Source of the DNA: Daucus carota subsp. sativus
Lineage: Eukaryota; Streptophyta; Magnoliopsida; Apiales; Apiaceae
Assembly (NCBI RefSeq): GCF_001625215.2
Contig: NC_030383.2
Span: 3,980,779 to 4,044,778 of the forward strand
Direction of reading: 5' to 3'
Length of the DNA stretch: 64,000 nucleotides
In this document: piece after piece, positions 47,934 to 64,000 of the stretch
How positions within the stretch are numbered: position 1 is the stretch's first letter
How the letters are laid out: each line of letters begins with the position of its first letter
The notes under the pieces: generated by a model
The model's input: the letters and a program-made list of their open reading frames with translations, nothing else
What the model was told of the DNA's origin: nothing
Databases searched by the model: none
Made by a program: the position numbers and the translations under genes

Positions 47934-49705
47934 CATGTTCATTTTGCAGCACACTCAGATTTTTTTCTCATTAGTCCATGGTAAAAGCCAACAATATTGC
48001 TACTTTATTGGTTTAAGTTACACAGATACCTCTTCAAAATTTGGTGATGCCCACCGGAAACCTATATATTTCTTTTTACGTGTATCTTAAAATATAGTAT
48101 TATTTTCGCATGCAAGGTTGGCTAAGAGAGGACTTGTATTGACAGGTTCGATTTCGAAAAGTAGGAGAAATTTGTGATTGTGCCTTTTGGACGGTTTCTA
48201 CGTCAAAAATAAAAAACAAATATATTATTTTCTTAAAATGGATACTCGTTTCTCATGTGTTTAAGTCAATAATTTTTTTTGTGAGACTTATTTTTTCAAA
48301 AAGTTATTTAAAAAAATAAATTGGACCGTCCTCAATTGGATATGAGGCCTAATATAGAGTAATATCTAGTATTCAAAATAGTATTAACGGAATCTCCGTT
48401 CTCAAAACTTATTTTTATATCTTAAATTCGAATCGTGTCAAATATATTTGACAACAATACTAAAAACAAGTATTCTTTTTTTTTTTTGAAGGGAAAAAAC
48501 AAGTATTCTTATAACTTAGCTCAAAAACATGTACTTTTAGCATTTTTTTTCATATCACTATTTCATATTCTTCGTACACCACATACGCACCTTTGGAGGT
48601 ATTTTGAAATGCAAAATGAACATGCATTGGCTGAACTCGAAGTCGATTTAAAAAAAATGATTGAGTAATTACTATAAAGTAAAAAGTATTGAATTGCCTT
48701 GTCGCATCCGAAGACGATGAAATTTCAACAAGTGAGGTTAAATTGACATTTAACGGAATATTTTATTCCATTCATCGGAATTTGAATATTATCAGATTTT
48801 AGTGTATTTTAAACAATCCTAGTTGAATACTTCAGACCTTTAAGCATAATTTAAAATCCATATCGAATATTATTAGATTTTATAGCATATTTAAAAATTA
48901 GAATTGAATCTCCAAGATTTTGATACATATTCTGAGATTCAAATTGAATATTTTCAGATTTCATAAACAAAATCTTTTTTTCTTTAAAATTGAATTGAAT
49001 CCAACATCTTAAATATCAGTATGCTTCAGGAGTTAGGTCCACTAAACATGTAAAAAAGGGCCATCTAGGCATCAACCCTCAACAGGGCAATGGGCCTAAA
49101 CTATACTGCATCAGCCAGCTTTCCAAGCGTTCCGGTGGACTCGGAGCCCAAAAATTCAACTTCATGGAAGGGCGGACAAAAATTCAGTCTAAAATAAGGT
49201 ATATTTATATTAAAGAAAATATTTATAGAATATATGATACAAATTTATACTATTTTTATTTCTCATTATAACATATATAAACATATTAGTAAAACTAAAT
49301 CTCTGAAAAATTAAAAATATGATTAATTAATCGATACTGCCTCTATCCCTCTCATTTCCTTACCTTTTTTTTATACTGCTCGACACGCATTTTAAAGCGC
49401 ATATAAAACATAGTATTATAACTTATATTGTATTCTTTTTGGTATAAAAATCTATACATCAATTTTTATTTAAAAGGAAAAAATGTTCAAAATAAATTAA
49501 CAAATTACATTTTATGAAAATATTAGAATGCGTGCCGAGCCCCATATCCAACGTAAACAACCAGGGGATTTATTACTATATAATTTCGATACACAAAAGA
49601 ATATATTTTTGCAAGCCAAACGAAAACACGTTGACCAAAATATAAAAAATCACTATAGCAGCATAGAGCCATAGTCGAGTCCCTATATTGTATGGTCCGA
49701 AACAA

Positions 49706-56284
<6,579 letters not shown>

Positions 56285-57920
56285 TTTTTCATATATATTT
56301 GTCCACCTTAGAGATGGAATGTCCAAGTCTTTGATTGGCTGATGCCATGAATTTTTTGCGATTCGATTTTGTTACTGTAGATCGGCTAGTTGAATAATGC
56401 CTTGTACCTAAACAGCAATCTCCGTATTGAGCAATAACTTCTCAATCATATATATTAAATTTTCTTTTCCTTTTTTTAAAGAGGGAATACAACCTGTGCA
56501 GTTTCAAACATTACAGATCCCGTTGTTTACTTTTCCCATTTTATTTTATTTTTTGGCTAAAGTTAGCTTGCTCATTTTTGACTTGTGGTAATTTTCAGTT
56601 TATATTTTAGCTGGCAGAACATTATACTGGCAAAGTGGCTGTGGTAGTCACCTGTACATATCCGTTTAACATATAAGTCAATATGTTAGCTAGTTCACCT
56701 TGACAAAATTATTGATTTTATAATTTTTGTAAAAAAAAAAAAAACAAAGTTAGGAGTATATCCGAGAGTATCTTCACTCGATTTTTGTGTAATACACTTA
56801 GGTAATGCTTATAGCTACTTAATTTAATTTTCACGGATAAGATATATATTGGTCTCTCAAAAATCTGACAATTACTTTAATTGGAATATTACATCATCAG
56901 CAGCTGTAAGGGATTTCTTGCTTCAAAATAAACTTACGGCAGCTTACTTTAGCGCGAAAATAAGGCCAAGGAAAAAAAGTTTATGCAGAGCAGCAGCAAA
57001 CTATATGGATGAGGAATTTAACGCATTAGTAATATTTTAGCAGGAGCAGAAAGTATGCATATGATATAATTATGCATGATTGTCACAGTTTCATTTCATT
57101 GGGAGGTCCGGGTCCATGACATACTTATGTTAGTAGTATATGTTATATTAGTATATGTTCAGTTGGGAGAAAACGCCGGACAATTTAACCCTAACTTTTT
57201 GATGTATAAACAGGGGTGTTACTGTATCATTTAGCAAAAAATTGCCTAATCCTTGTGTTTTCACTTTTAACACTTTTTCCTACTGAATTTATGCTACTAG
57301 TATAATTCTTATAATCTAGACCGGCTTTCTTGTCCAGATTGTATACAATTCTGAACTTGACAGGCAGCAATAAACAACATGATTGCAGTATAAATTAGCC
57401 CTCCACCTACCAACTAGCCAGCTATTTATGGTTCTAATGTTATTTTAGATCTCATATTAATACAACTGGATTACAATGCATCTCATTGTTTTTCTCACAC
57501 ACCCGTCTTATATTTGACAAAGTTCCGACCTATCGACGGCTTGTCGAAGAACTGAAGGAGATACCGCTGGAAAAAGAAGCCATTCGTATCATGATAGTCA
57601 AATTTCAGTTTTCGTTATTTATTTTGCAAATCGTCATGTTCTAGTACACCAATGCTACCTATTTGTTGGCCAGTTCAGATCTTGATTTTAGTGTGTATGG
57701 ACAGGGAGAAAGAATACGAAGACAGTAATCTAAAGTCTCTAAGTTGAATTAGTATTATTCAACTTCTTTCAATTAGAATTCGTTTTTTTCCCGATTAATA
57801 AAATTAATTGAAGTTGTGGTGCATGGAACGTGCAGTGTAGAATAAATATTAAATGCAATTGAAGCATTGAGTTGCATGAATCCAGAGGAGAGTCACATGA
57901 AATAAGCGTATAAGTAAAGC

Positions 57921-57937
57921 CTATATATAACGTTGAC
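57921..57937 (+). promoter_or_regulatory. TATA box and W-box core before the ATL gene
   Basis: CTATATATAA at 57921-57930 is followed at once by TTGAC (57933-57937), and another TTGAC lies at 58056-58060. TTGAC is the WRKY W-box core. Several ATL genes are elicitor-responsive, so WRKY control is plausible but inferred. Confidence 0.5.
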
Positions 57938-58067
57938 AATCTAAACCTCTGCAGCCAGGAACTAAATTTAATACCAAACGTAAATGAATCTTGTTTACAA
58001 ATAATGCAGCTCCCCTTTGATTATTACTTCTCCAATCCCCCCTTTCTCTCTCACGTTGACTTTCGAG

Positions 58068-58148
58068 ATGTTTGAATCTCCAAATAATCATTTCAACGGT
58101 TATGGCGGATCATATTTTGTCTGTCACAATCTTCTCTGCTTAGCATAG
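58068..58148 (+). promoter_or_regulatory. Two overlapping upstream ORFs in the ATL leader
   Basis: ATG at 58068 opens a 26-codon ORF that stops at 58146-58148, 17 nt before the main ATG at 58166. A second, in another frame (58102-58143, 13 codons), overlaps it. Both lie downstream of the TATA box, so they are probably in the mRNA leader and could lower translation. Confidence 0.6.
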
Positions 58149-58165
58149 TGCATTTCAGGAAGAAG

Positions 58166-58681
58166 ATGAATAGTACAACAAGCTCCGGGGGATTTCTTGG
58201 CTCGAATAATATAGGTGGTTTCGGCTATGGCATTGGATTGTCGGTGGGAATTCTGTTACTCATAACAACAATTACACTGGCTTCATATTTTTGCTCCCGG
58301 GTTCAAACGACACCACCTGACACTGGCGCTAACAGGGTGATCCTGGTGGAGCCGCCTCACCCTCAGCACATTGCGCTGGAGGTGGGGCTCGACAAGGAAA
58401 CGCTGAACAGTTATCCAAAGCTGCGTTACTCAGAGGCAAAGCTGGTGAATAATAAAGACTCCACCGCGACATGTTGCTCCATATGTCTGGGGGACTATAA
58501 GAGTAGTGACATGCTAAGGTTACTTCCAGACTGTGGACATTTGTTTCATCTCAAGTGTGTTGACCCTTGGTTGCGATCCCACCCCACGTGTCCTGTTTGT
58601 AGAACATCTCCATTGCCAACACCGCTCTCGACTCCGTTGGCTGAGGTTGTTCCGTTGGCAACAAGAAGGGATATTGGATAG
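58166..58681 (+). CDS. ATL-family RING-H2 E3 ubiquitin ligase
   Basis: Membrane-anchored E3 ligase of the plant ATL family. An intronless 171-residue protein, as usual for ATLs. One N-terminal transmembrane helix (about 22-43, GIGLSVGILLLITTITLAS) is followed by a basic stop and a GLD motif at 75-77 (GLDKETLNSYP). A RING-H2 ring follows: C104, C107, C123, H125, H128, C131, C142 and C145, with the PDCGHLFHLKC and DPWL core and a Pro after Cys 131-region Asp, all canonical. The C-terminus is Pro/Thr/Leu rich. The ATG at 58166 is the first ATG of the frame. Best fit is the ATL67-71 subgroup, from memory. It converges on the CDKG gene about 800 bp away. Its substrate cannot be told from sequence. 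Confidence 0.93.
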   Translation: MNSTTSSGGFLGSNNIGGFGYGIGLSVGILLLITTITLASYFCSRVQTTPPDTGANRVILVEPPHPQHIALEVGLDKETLNSYPKLRYSEAKLVNNKDSTATCCSICLGDYKSSDMLRLLPDCGHLFHLKCVDPWLRSHPTCPVCRTSPLPTPLSTPLAEVVPLATRRDIG

Positions 58682-59481
58682 CAAGTCATTTTTGAGGTGG
58701 TTTCTTTTGTTGCTGAAAGCAGCACACCAACAGTCTTTCTCTATTCTGTATACAGCAGTTCATGAAATTTAATAGTTATCTTTATCAATGGATTTGGTAC
58801 TCCTTTTTGTGTTCTATACACATATTAGCTGTATATCCCAGTTTCTTAGATTGTGAAGGTTAGATAATCGGCTTTAGAAATTAGTATATCTTCTCTTTAA
58901 AATGGATATTGACCAATAGCTTATACACAACTTTATTTTCGGCATGCCACATAGATTTTTAACTAAGAGTTCTGTAGAGCTGGAGATGCTCTTACAAGTG
59001 CTTTCTTGGAATGCGTATGCTAAAGTTCAAGATGTTTAGTTATGATTTTAGCCCTTCAAACATCAAAATAAACAATAAAGAAAAAAGTGTAGCATCAGTA
59101 TCAAATTTCCAAGCAAACAAATTATATTTGAGGGCATTAATAGAGTCTTACCATGTCAATTCTGGAATTGCCTTTTTCTTTGAATCATGTCGAGATACAC
59201 TGCCAACCCTAGAAAAAGCTGTAAAAAAATTTAAAACTTTAGATAAAAACCTGAACTTCTTACAGTAACTGCAAACGAAACATCTAGTTATATATCAGCT
59301 TCACACAGCATGAATAGAATATGGTATCAAATAAGACTGCTACTTAAGAGCAAAAATATTCAATGTGCCAATTAGGAACAAATATATACAATGGGACAGA
59401 AACGCATCTTAAAAGAGTTTCAACACAACCGCTTACAAAACAAAAGTAAAAAAAAATATATTTTACAATCATATGTCCGAC
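58682..59481. other. Convergent intergenic region, ATL to CDKG
   Basis: 3' UTRs of two converging genes. The open stretch at 59011-59268 has no recognisable domain and I do not call it a gene. Confidence 0.65.
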
Positions 59482-61107
59482 TTAAAATGTAGGCATACAG
59501 TCCTTGGACATGGGAAGAGGGAATTCACGAAACCACTGATGGTTAAGAGCCGCATCAGCTGTTATCCTCTTCTCCGGGTCACACGTTAGCATACTGTTCA
59601 GCAAGTCAAAACCAGCATTAGAAAGGGGTGGCGTTCCAGTAAAAGATGCAGCTGGAAATTTTTTGTGCAACAAATTATTTGGCTGCTTGACAAACCTCAC
59701 CTTGGCTTTGGGGAGTTCTGAAAAACCAGGCCAACTAGTCTCATTAGGTGTGCCTAGCATTCTGAATATCTTGTCAATCTGATTGATTTCGGTATCCCCA
59801 TTGAACAAGGGTCGATTTAACAAAAGCTCAGCCATGATACAACCCACAGACCACATGTCAACTGCAGCTGAATATCGTTTTGCCCCTAATAATAGTTCAG
59901 GTGCTCTGTACCAAAGAGTAACAACCAGTTGAGTGTAAGGTTTAGCTGGGCTCCCATATTGTCGAGCCATCCCCAAGTCACATATCTTCAGCTCACCACG
60001 ACTATTTAGAAGCAAATTTGAAGTCTTCAAATCTCTGTGAAGAACCCAATTGTCATGAAGATACTTTACTCCCTGAAGCAGTTGGAGCATAAGGCACTTA
60101 ACTTCACTTTGACAAAATGGCTGTTTCTTTCTATCCATCACTGCTTTGAGGTCATGATCCATGTATTCCATTACCAAGAAACAGCAGTCAGACGTGGAAC
60201 CTTCAACTACTTCTTTGAGATCGATAATTGATGGGTGATCAGAAGAAAGAAGAATGTTGATTTCTCTTAAAGCCGTCAGAGGAAACCCTTCCTCACTGTC
60301 ATTATTTATCTTGACTTTCTTCAGCGCTACAATTTCCCCAGTTATCTTATTTCTGGCTTTGTAAACCACACCATAAGTGCCTTCCCCTATCTTTCTTATT
60401 TTTTCAAAGTTATCCACATTCCTACAAGCCTGGAGCATGTTGGCACTTCTTTGAAGAGGAGCACCAGTTTCGGGTGTTTCCCAAAAACCACGTTCATCTT
60501 CAGGACGACTACTCAGATGCCCTTCAGTACTATCACCATAATTTTGTTGCCCATCTATCTCCATGTCACATTCATCAGTTAAAGTACTATGATCACTTCT
60601 TTTGTCGGACAACCCAGATGACTTGCCTTCAGAACCTTCTCTTTCATGTTCAACAAACAGAGGGCTAGTTAACTCCCTACTTACCCCCATCTCAGCAGTA
60701 ATATGCTTCATCCCCTTGTGAGCAGGGGAATCAGAAATCTCACCATCCTCCACATCATCAACCCATCGACCAGACCTAACGCTGTGCACTTCCGCACAAC
60801 CCTCATGCTCCGACTTCTTACGCCCTCCATACTGTCCCAACACTCCATCCTCAACACAACCGCCTGAGACAACATCCACAACAGACTTAGCCGGTGGCCC
60901 TGATTCACGAAAACCTGTAGAAACACGAAAACTACTTGTGGAAAGAAAGGTGTTAGTCAACAAATTGCGTGAAGAAATCCCAGTATTACTAGACAATTTA
61001 CACACATTAGTATCTCTGTCCCACACAGTGGGTGAGTACTTCCTCTTCCTGTTCTCCATCCTCAAGCCCGACAACTCAGCCGCACGTCCTGAATTACGTG
61101 GCGCCAT
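59482..61107 (-). CDS. CDKG: Cyclin-dependent kinase G (PITSLRE/CDK11-like)
   Basis: Ser/Thr kinase acting with L-type cyclins in pre-mRNA splicing and, in Arabidopsis, meiotic pairing and thermal splicing responses. A single uninterrupted 541-codon ORF. Residues 1-230 are low-complexity, opening with a [12 protein letters not shown] box seen in plant CDKGs. Kinase domain about 234-526: glycine loop GEGTYGVV (241-248), catalytic Lys 263, PLTALRE (276-282) at the PSTAIRE helix position, [10 protein letters not shown] with Asp 359, DLG at 377-379, activation-loop Thr 397 ([10 protein letters not shown]), and [14 protein letters not shown]. Thr 244 and Tyr 245 are the inhibitory-site pair. It is shorter than the Arabidopsis CDKG proteins I remember (about 610 and 750), mostly in the N-terminal tail. 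A second in-frame Met at 17 is an alternative start. Confidence 0.92.
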   Translation of the reverse strand: MAPRNSGRAAELSGLRMENRKRKYSPTVWDRDTNVCKLSSNTGISSRNLLTNTFLSTSSFRVSTGFRESGPPAKSVVDVVSGGCVEDGVLGQYGGRKKSEHEGCAEVHSVRSGRWVDDVEDGEISDSPAHKGMKHITAEMGVSRELTSPLFVEHEREGSEGKSSGLSDKRSDHSTLTDECDMEIDGQQNYGDSTEGHLSSRPEDERGFWETPETGAPLQRSANMLQACRNVDNFEKIRKIGEGTYGVVYKARNKITGEIVALKKVKINNDSEEGFPLTALREINILLSSDHPSIIDLKEVVEGSTSDCCFLVMEYMDHDLKAVMDRKKQPFCQSEVKCLMLQLLQGVKYLHDNWVLHRDLKTSNLLLNSRGELKICDLGMARQYGSPAKPYTQLVVTLWYRAPELLLGAKRYSAAVDMWSVGCIMAELLLNRPLFNGDTEINQIDKIFRMLGTPNETSWPGFSELPKAKVRFVKQPNNLLHKKFPAASFTGTPPLSNAGFDLLNSMLTCDPEKRITADAALNHQWFREFPLPMSKDCMPTF

Positions 61108-61110
61108 CCC

Positions 61111-61545
61111 CTAAATAATATCGAAAGTAAATAGCAATACCCAAATTAAACTCCAAACAATCGAAAATACGATGTAATACAAAAGAGGGGTAATCTAGGG
61201 TTTGTAATTAACAAGAAAAAATTACAAATTGATGAGTACGTATGCAAATCCTAGATGATAAACATATATATAAAGAAAAGAGGATTGAAACAGTAAAAAC
61301 CTGGATAAGAAGAGTCTGAAAGCAGTACTTATGTTGTTCAATTGACGATCTCAGATGTTTGTATATTAGAGACGGAGGGAGGGAGGGAGGGAGAGAAAGA
61401 GGGGGAGACTGGAGAGGGAGAGAGAGATATTGAGGGAGATTGAGGGGGAGAGGTAGAGAGAGAAATCGATGGAGATTGGGGGGGAGAGAGATATCGAGGG
61501 AGATTGAGAGAGAGCGCGACGGGGGAGAGATTACGAGGGTTTTGA
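61111..61545 (-). promoter_or_regulatory. CDKG 5' leader: likely UTR intron and CT-rich tract
   Basis: On the minus strand CTTATCCAG/GTTTTTAC (donor at 61300) and TTATTTAG/GGGATGG (acceptor at 61111) would remove 190 nt and put the ATG three bases into the next exon. Upstream, 61373-61545 is almost pure CT on the minus strand (GGGAGG and GAGA repeats on the plus strand), typical of CT-rich leaders. A telo-box-like AGGGTTT occurs near 61197. Confidence 0.6.
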
Positions 61546-62709
61546 AAAAGGGTTGGGGGAGGTGTTTGGTTTTATAGGCTGTTGAAATAGGGGGTTTCCT
61601 TTTTGTGCCTAGGGTTGGAAACCGCCTGGCGCAAGTAGATTCAAATGGGCCGGGTTTAATTACCCCAACTGCGTAACATTAAAATCAAATTCAAAATACT
61701 TGGCTTTTTTAATCAAATTTAAATCAAAATTATATAAGAAATCAAATAGCTATCAAGTTTTTGAAAATATAAGCCTCAAATCTACAATTTCACGTTTCAA
61801 TCGAACCGGATTAACTTAAAAGCAAAAAAAAAAAAGTGATGTAAATATATTTCTATGGGTCATGTTCCAGAGAGAACCATTAGAAAGAGAACCACAGAAC
61901 CCTTACCTTATAAGTCAGGGGTTCTGCAGCAGAACTTAAGTATGAGTTAGGATTCTGCAGCAGAACTTCACATGCAAAAAATGTCAATATCTATGTATTA
62001 GATTATAGAATTATTTTTGAACACACACAACGATGAAAAAATATGAAAAAAACATGTATTTAGATTTAGATCCTAAAAATCTATTTAAAATTTAAGGTTC
62101 CGCAGCAGAACCTTAGTGGTTCTATGGTTCTATTTTAAGGACTGGTTCTCTCTTGAGCGCGACCCATATTGCTATTATTTGAACAAGCAAGATTATTAAA
62201 TAAAATATATTGATTGTTTATCAATTGTCATGTTTGATCTAAAATATTTTCCCACCTTCCCCGAGTCCGAATCGAAGGTTCAAATGATACTAAACAAATT
62301 CCTACATACATGTATTTGGATATCATATTTGATCTAAATATCATTTCCCTCATCCTCCCGGATCTAAGGTTCAGATGATACGAAATTGTGTATATATATA
62401 TGATATCAAATAAAATCTTATAATGATATAACACAAAATCAACCAACTCGTAACAAGAAAGAGTTGATAGCGAACCTTGATGTACAGACATTCCTTTCCA
62501 ACACATGAAAGGGCAAAGAAACTAAATACTTGAACAGAAAACTAGTTAAAGATTTTTAAGCTGCAGCTCAACAGTCAACATAAGAAATTATTTTAAAGAC
62601 CTGACTCCTGAGTACCAAAAATATCAAAAAAACCTAACATGGGCTAGTTTTGATCCCATTCTCATATAACAAACATTCAGTCTAATTACATTTGCACCTA
62701 TACAGTAAG
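61546..62709. other. Intergenic region, CDKG to C2/EEIG1-type gene
   Basis: CDKG promoter side, then M1 MITE copy 3 (61857-62165), then AT-rich sequence with a repeated GTTTGATCTAAA motif at about 62232 and 62329, and the 3' UTR of the last gene. No further gene seen. Confidence 0.6.
61857..62165 (-). mobile_element. MITE family M1, copy 3 (309 bp), inverted
   Basis: Starts GGGTCATGTTCCAGAGAGAA, ends TTCTCTCTTGAGCGCGACCC, so it is inverted relative to the other two copies. Flanked by ATATTTCTAT (61847-61856) and ATATTGCTAT (62166-62175), a 9 of 10 match. It carries the paired TTCTGCAGCAGAAC palindromes and GAACACACACAACGATG. Confidence 0.92.
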
Positions 62710-63888
62710 TTAATAAACAGCAACATCTTCTAATGCTGCTTCAAGTACGGGTGAACTAGTTATAACTTCGCATACTGGTGAACTACTGGTTGTGGTTGTG
62801 GTTGTGGTTGTGGTTGTGGTTGTGGTTGTGGTTAGTTCTGTATCTGACCTTTGGGGTTCGGGTACTTGTAACTGCGTATAGTGAATTTCAATTTGTAAGC
62901 GGTGATGAAGGGGAGTTGATGCCATCAAACCTTTCTTAATATCTGTCTGCAGTTCCCTAATGGGAATTGCAGCCAAGAAGCTTTTAATGTACTCCTTGCA
63001 AGACTCCTTTCCCTGGCAAACAACCGCCTCTTTCTCACTTTTCACTGATACCTCAGGCTCAGCTACTGCCCCATCTACAGAATTCTCTTTGAGATTCACC
63101 TGTTGAGCTTGCTTATTGTTATCTACTTCTGCAACAACTATCTGCTTATCACCAGTAGGCTTTTCTTCTGATGTTTGTGTAGCATCAGCAGGCAGCCTGA
63201 GGATAGCCGTGTTCCTGTCAAATTTTAAAATGTAAGCGTGCTCGCATCCTTCATAGAGTCTTTCCCCTAATGTGTCGATGATGTAGTAAGCTTCCGGTTC
63301 AACCTTGAGGACGAAGAAATGGTCATTCCAACTAACAATATAGATTTGCGATTCACCATCACCTGAACACTCTGAACCTGCACGGCTAATCTCATCCCAC
63401 ATGCTGTCAAAGGACATGGCACCATGTAGGAAATCAAATTTGCCTTCTTCCATTTCATCAGGATGAAAAAAGCCAATGAAGGACTTTTCAGGAGCTACAG
63501 TGAGAGAAATCTTATTGGCTTGGAGGACAGTTTCCAGGTCAAAGTGTTTATCAGGAAATTTTTCCCTGTATGACTCACTCTCACAAAGGTTCCTCCACTC
63601 TAGCGAACCTTCTCTGATCAAAGTATCAAACTGCGACTTGATGGGCATCAGATTCTGGTTATTCTGGAACCAATTAGCTATTACAGCAACGAGAGATGTA
63701 CATGCACTCTCCCCTGCTGCTCGCTCACTTCTCTGATCAATGGAAGCAAAAAATACCTGAGTTTGAAGCTTCATGTATCCATCACGGCTGGTTATTTCCT
63801 TTTGTTCCCAACTACCAATAACAAAATTGTCTTCACCAAACTCTGATACTGACGATCCATGAGCACTTGAGTCCTCATCGGTCTTGCT
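62710..63888 (-). CDS. C2/EEIG1-EHBP1-type plant protein, 3' exon only
   Basis: The final exon of a minus-strand gene whose earlier exons lie beyond the window. It begins after an acceptor reading TTTGTGCCAG (about 63889) and codes 392 residues to a TAA at 62710-62712. Wording such as FFASIDQRSERAAGESACTS, REGSLEWRNLCESESYR, IVSWNDHFFVLKVEPEAYYI and CKEYIKSFLAAIPIRELQTD matches, from memory, the Arabidopsis family At2g25460/At3g11760/At5g04860. Its N-terminal part is a C2-like EEIG1/EHBP1 domain, not visible here. Molecular function is unknown; membrane association is presumed from the missing domain. An Asp/Glu-rich linker and a poly-Thr tract follow the conserved core. Confidence 0.78.
   Translation of the reverse strand, partial: SKTDEDSSAHGSSVSEFGEDNFVIGSWEQKEITSRDGYMKLQTQVFFASIDQRSERAAGESACTSLVAVIANWFQNNQNLMPIKSQFDTLIREGSLEWRNLCESESYREKFPDKHFDLETVLQANKISLTVAPEKSFIGFFHPDEMEEGKFDFLHGAMSFDSMWDEISRAGSECSGDGESQIYIVSWNDHFFVLKVEPEAYYIIDTLGERLYEGCEHAYILKFDRNTAILRLPADATQTSEEKPTGDKQIVVAEVDNNKQAQQVNLKENSVDGAVAEPEVSVKSEKEAVVCQGKESCKEYIKSFLAAIPIRELQTDIKKGLMASTPLHHRLQIEIHYTQLQVPEPQRSDTELTTTTTTTTTTTTTTTSSSPVCEVITSSPVLEAALEDVAVY
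62788..62834 (-). repeat. (GGTTGT)n hexanucleotide repeat coding poly-Thr
   Basis: About seven and a half GGTTGT units on the plus strand, read on the minus strand as alternating ACC/ACA, coding some 15-16 consecutive Thr and then Ser residues near the C-terminus of the C2/EEIG1-type protein. A coding microsatellite likely to vary in length in steps of two residues. Confidence 0.92.
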
Positions 63889-64000
63889 CTGGCACAAATA
63901 ATAACTCCAATAATTAGACTCCTAATGCTTAAACATTATAGCATAAAGAAAGAAAAATGCCAAATCCCGCTATAAAACAAATAAAATCCTTTTCAAATCA
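63889..64000 (-). other. Intron of the last gene, running off the window
   Basis: The minus strand upstream of the exon at 63888 shows an AT-rich sequence ending in TTATTTGTGCCAG, consistent with an intron 3' end. The coding part continues beyond 64000. Confidence 0.65.

Larger units (their letters stand above)
45865..49705. other. Divergent intergenic region, HSFB3 to NTRC
   Basis: HSFB3 promoter side at left with a TATA box near 46100, then about 3 kb of AT-rich DNA with no convincing gene, one weak inverted-repeat element near 47655-47933, and the NTRC promoter side at right. A TGGGCC word (site II-like) lies at about 49091, 600 bp before NTRC. Confidence 0.6.
56285..58165. other. Intergenic region, NTRC to ATL RING-H2
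   Basis: NTRC 3' UTR, AT-rich spacer and the ATL promoter. A short open stretch about 57505-57645 encodes FDKVPTYRRLVEELKE and looks protein-like, but I cannot assign it to a family. Confidence 0.55.

Noticed and set aside
57505..57645. Open stretch encoding FDKVPTYRRLVEELKE
   Set aside because: Protein-like composition, but no start, no splice context and no family I can name. Left as intergenic.
59011..59268. 85-residue open frame between ATL and CDKG
   Set aside because: No recognisable domain, Lys/Asn-rich from AT content, and it lies in converging 3' UTRs.

Overview
The window is nuclear DNA from a core eudicot plant. Genes are AT-rich and split by many GT-AG introns. They include plant-only families (NTRC, class B heat shock factor, AP2/WRI-like factor, P-type PPR, ATL RING-H2) and lie among small non-autonomous transposons. 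Protein wording and gene order match Arabidopsis families closely. The exact species cannot be named from the sequence; an asterid is my guess, weakly held.

Layout, left to right. 1-10722 (+): a villin missing its first ~140 residues, with a locally amplified linker exon. 12766-26014 (+): RRP12-like ribosome biogenesis factor with large introns carrying two Helitrons, a fold-back element and a SINE-like scrap. 27519-34022 (+): PPR protein of the EMB2654 type. 35491-39207 (+): AP2 factor of the At2g41710 type. 39208-43715: gene-free, transposon and microsatellite rich. 43716-45864 (-): HSFB3-type heat shock factor. 49706-56284 (+): NTRC, the chloroplast NADPH-thioredoxin reductase with a fused thioredoxin. 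58166-58681 (+): ATL-type RING-H2 protein with two upstream ORFs. 59482-61107 (-): CDKG-type kinase with an uninterrupted coding region. 62710-63888 (-): 3' exon of a C2/EEIG1-EHBP1-type protein that continues beyond the window.

Exon structures were assembled by hand from splice signals, reading phase and remembered family sequences. RRP12, PPR, AP2, HSFB3 and NTRC each close to a whole number of codons (about 1131, 826, 435, 237 and 531 residues).

The genes are not a pathway. They are a conserved eudicot block: villin, PPR, AP2, HSFB3 and NTRC occur in the same order as Arabidopsis At2g41740, 41720, 41710, 41690 and 41680. Here RRP12 sits between villin and PPR, and the ABCA1 gene expected between AP2 and HSFB3 is not seen.

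The most unusual signals are (i) a tandem array of four in-phase copies of one villin linker exon plus two truncated fossil copies, (ii) a roughly 300-bp MITE family present three times, each with a 10-bp target duplication, (iii) two Helitrons in adjacent introns of one gene, and (iv) micro-exons of 9 and 11 nt and a GC-AG intron. I see no wholly new multi-gene system.
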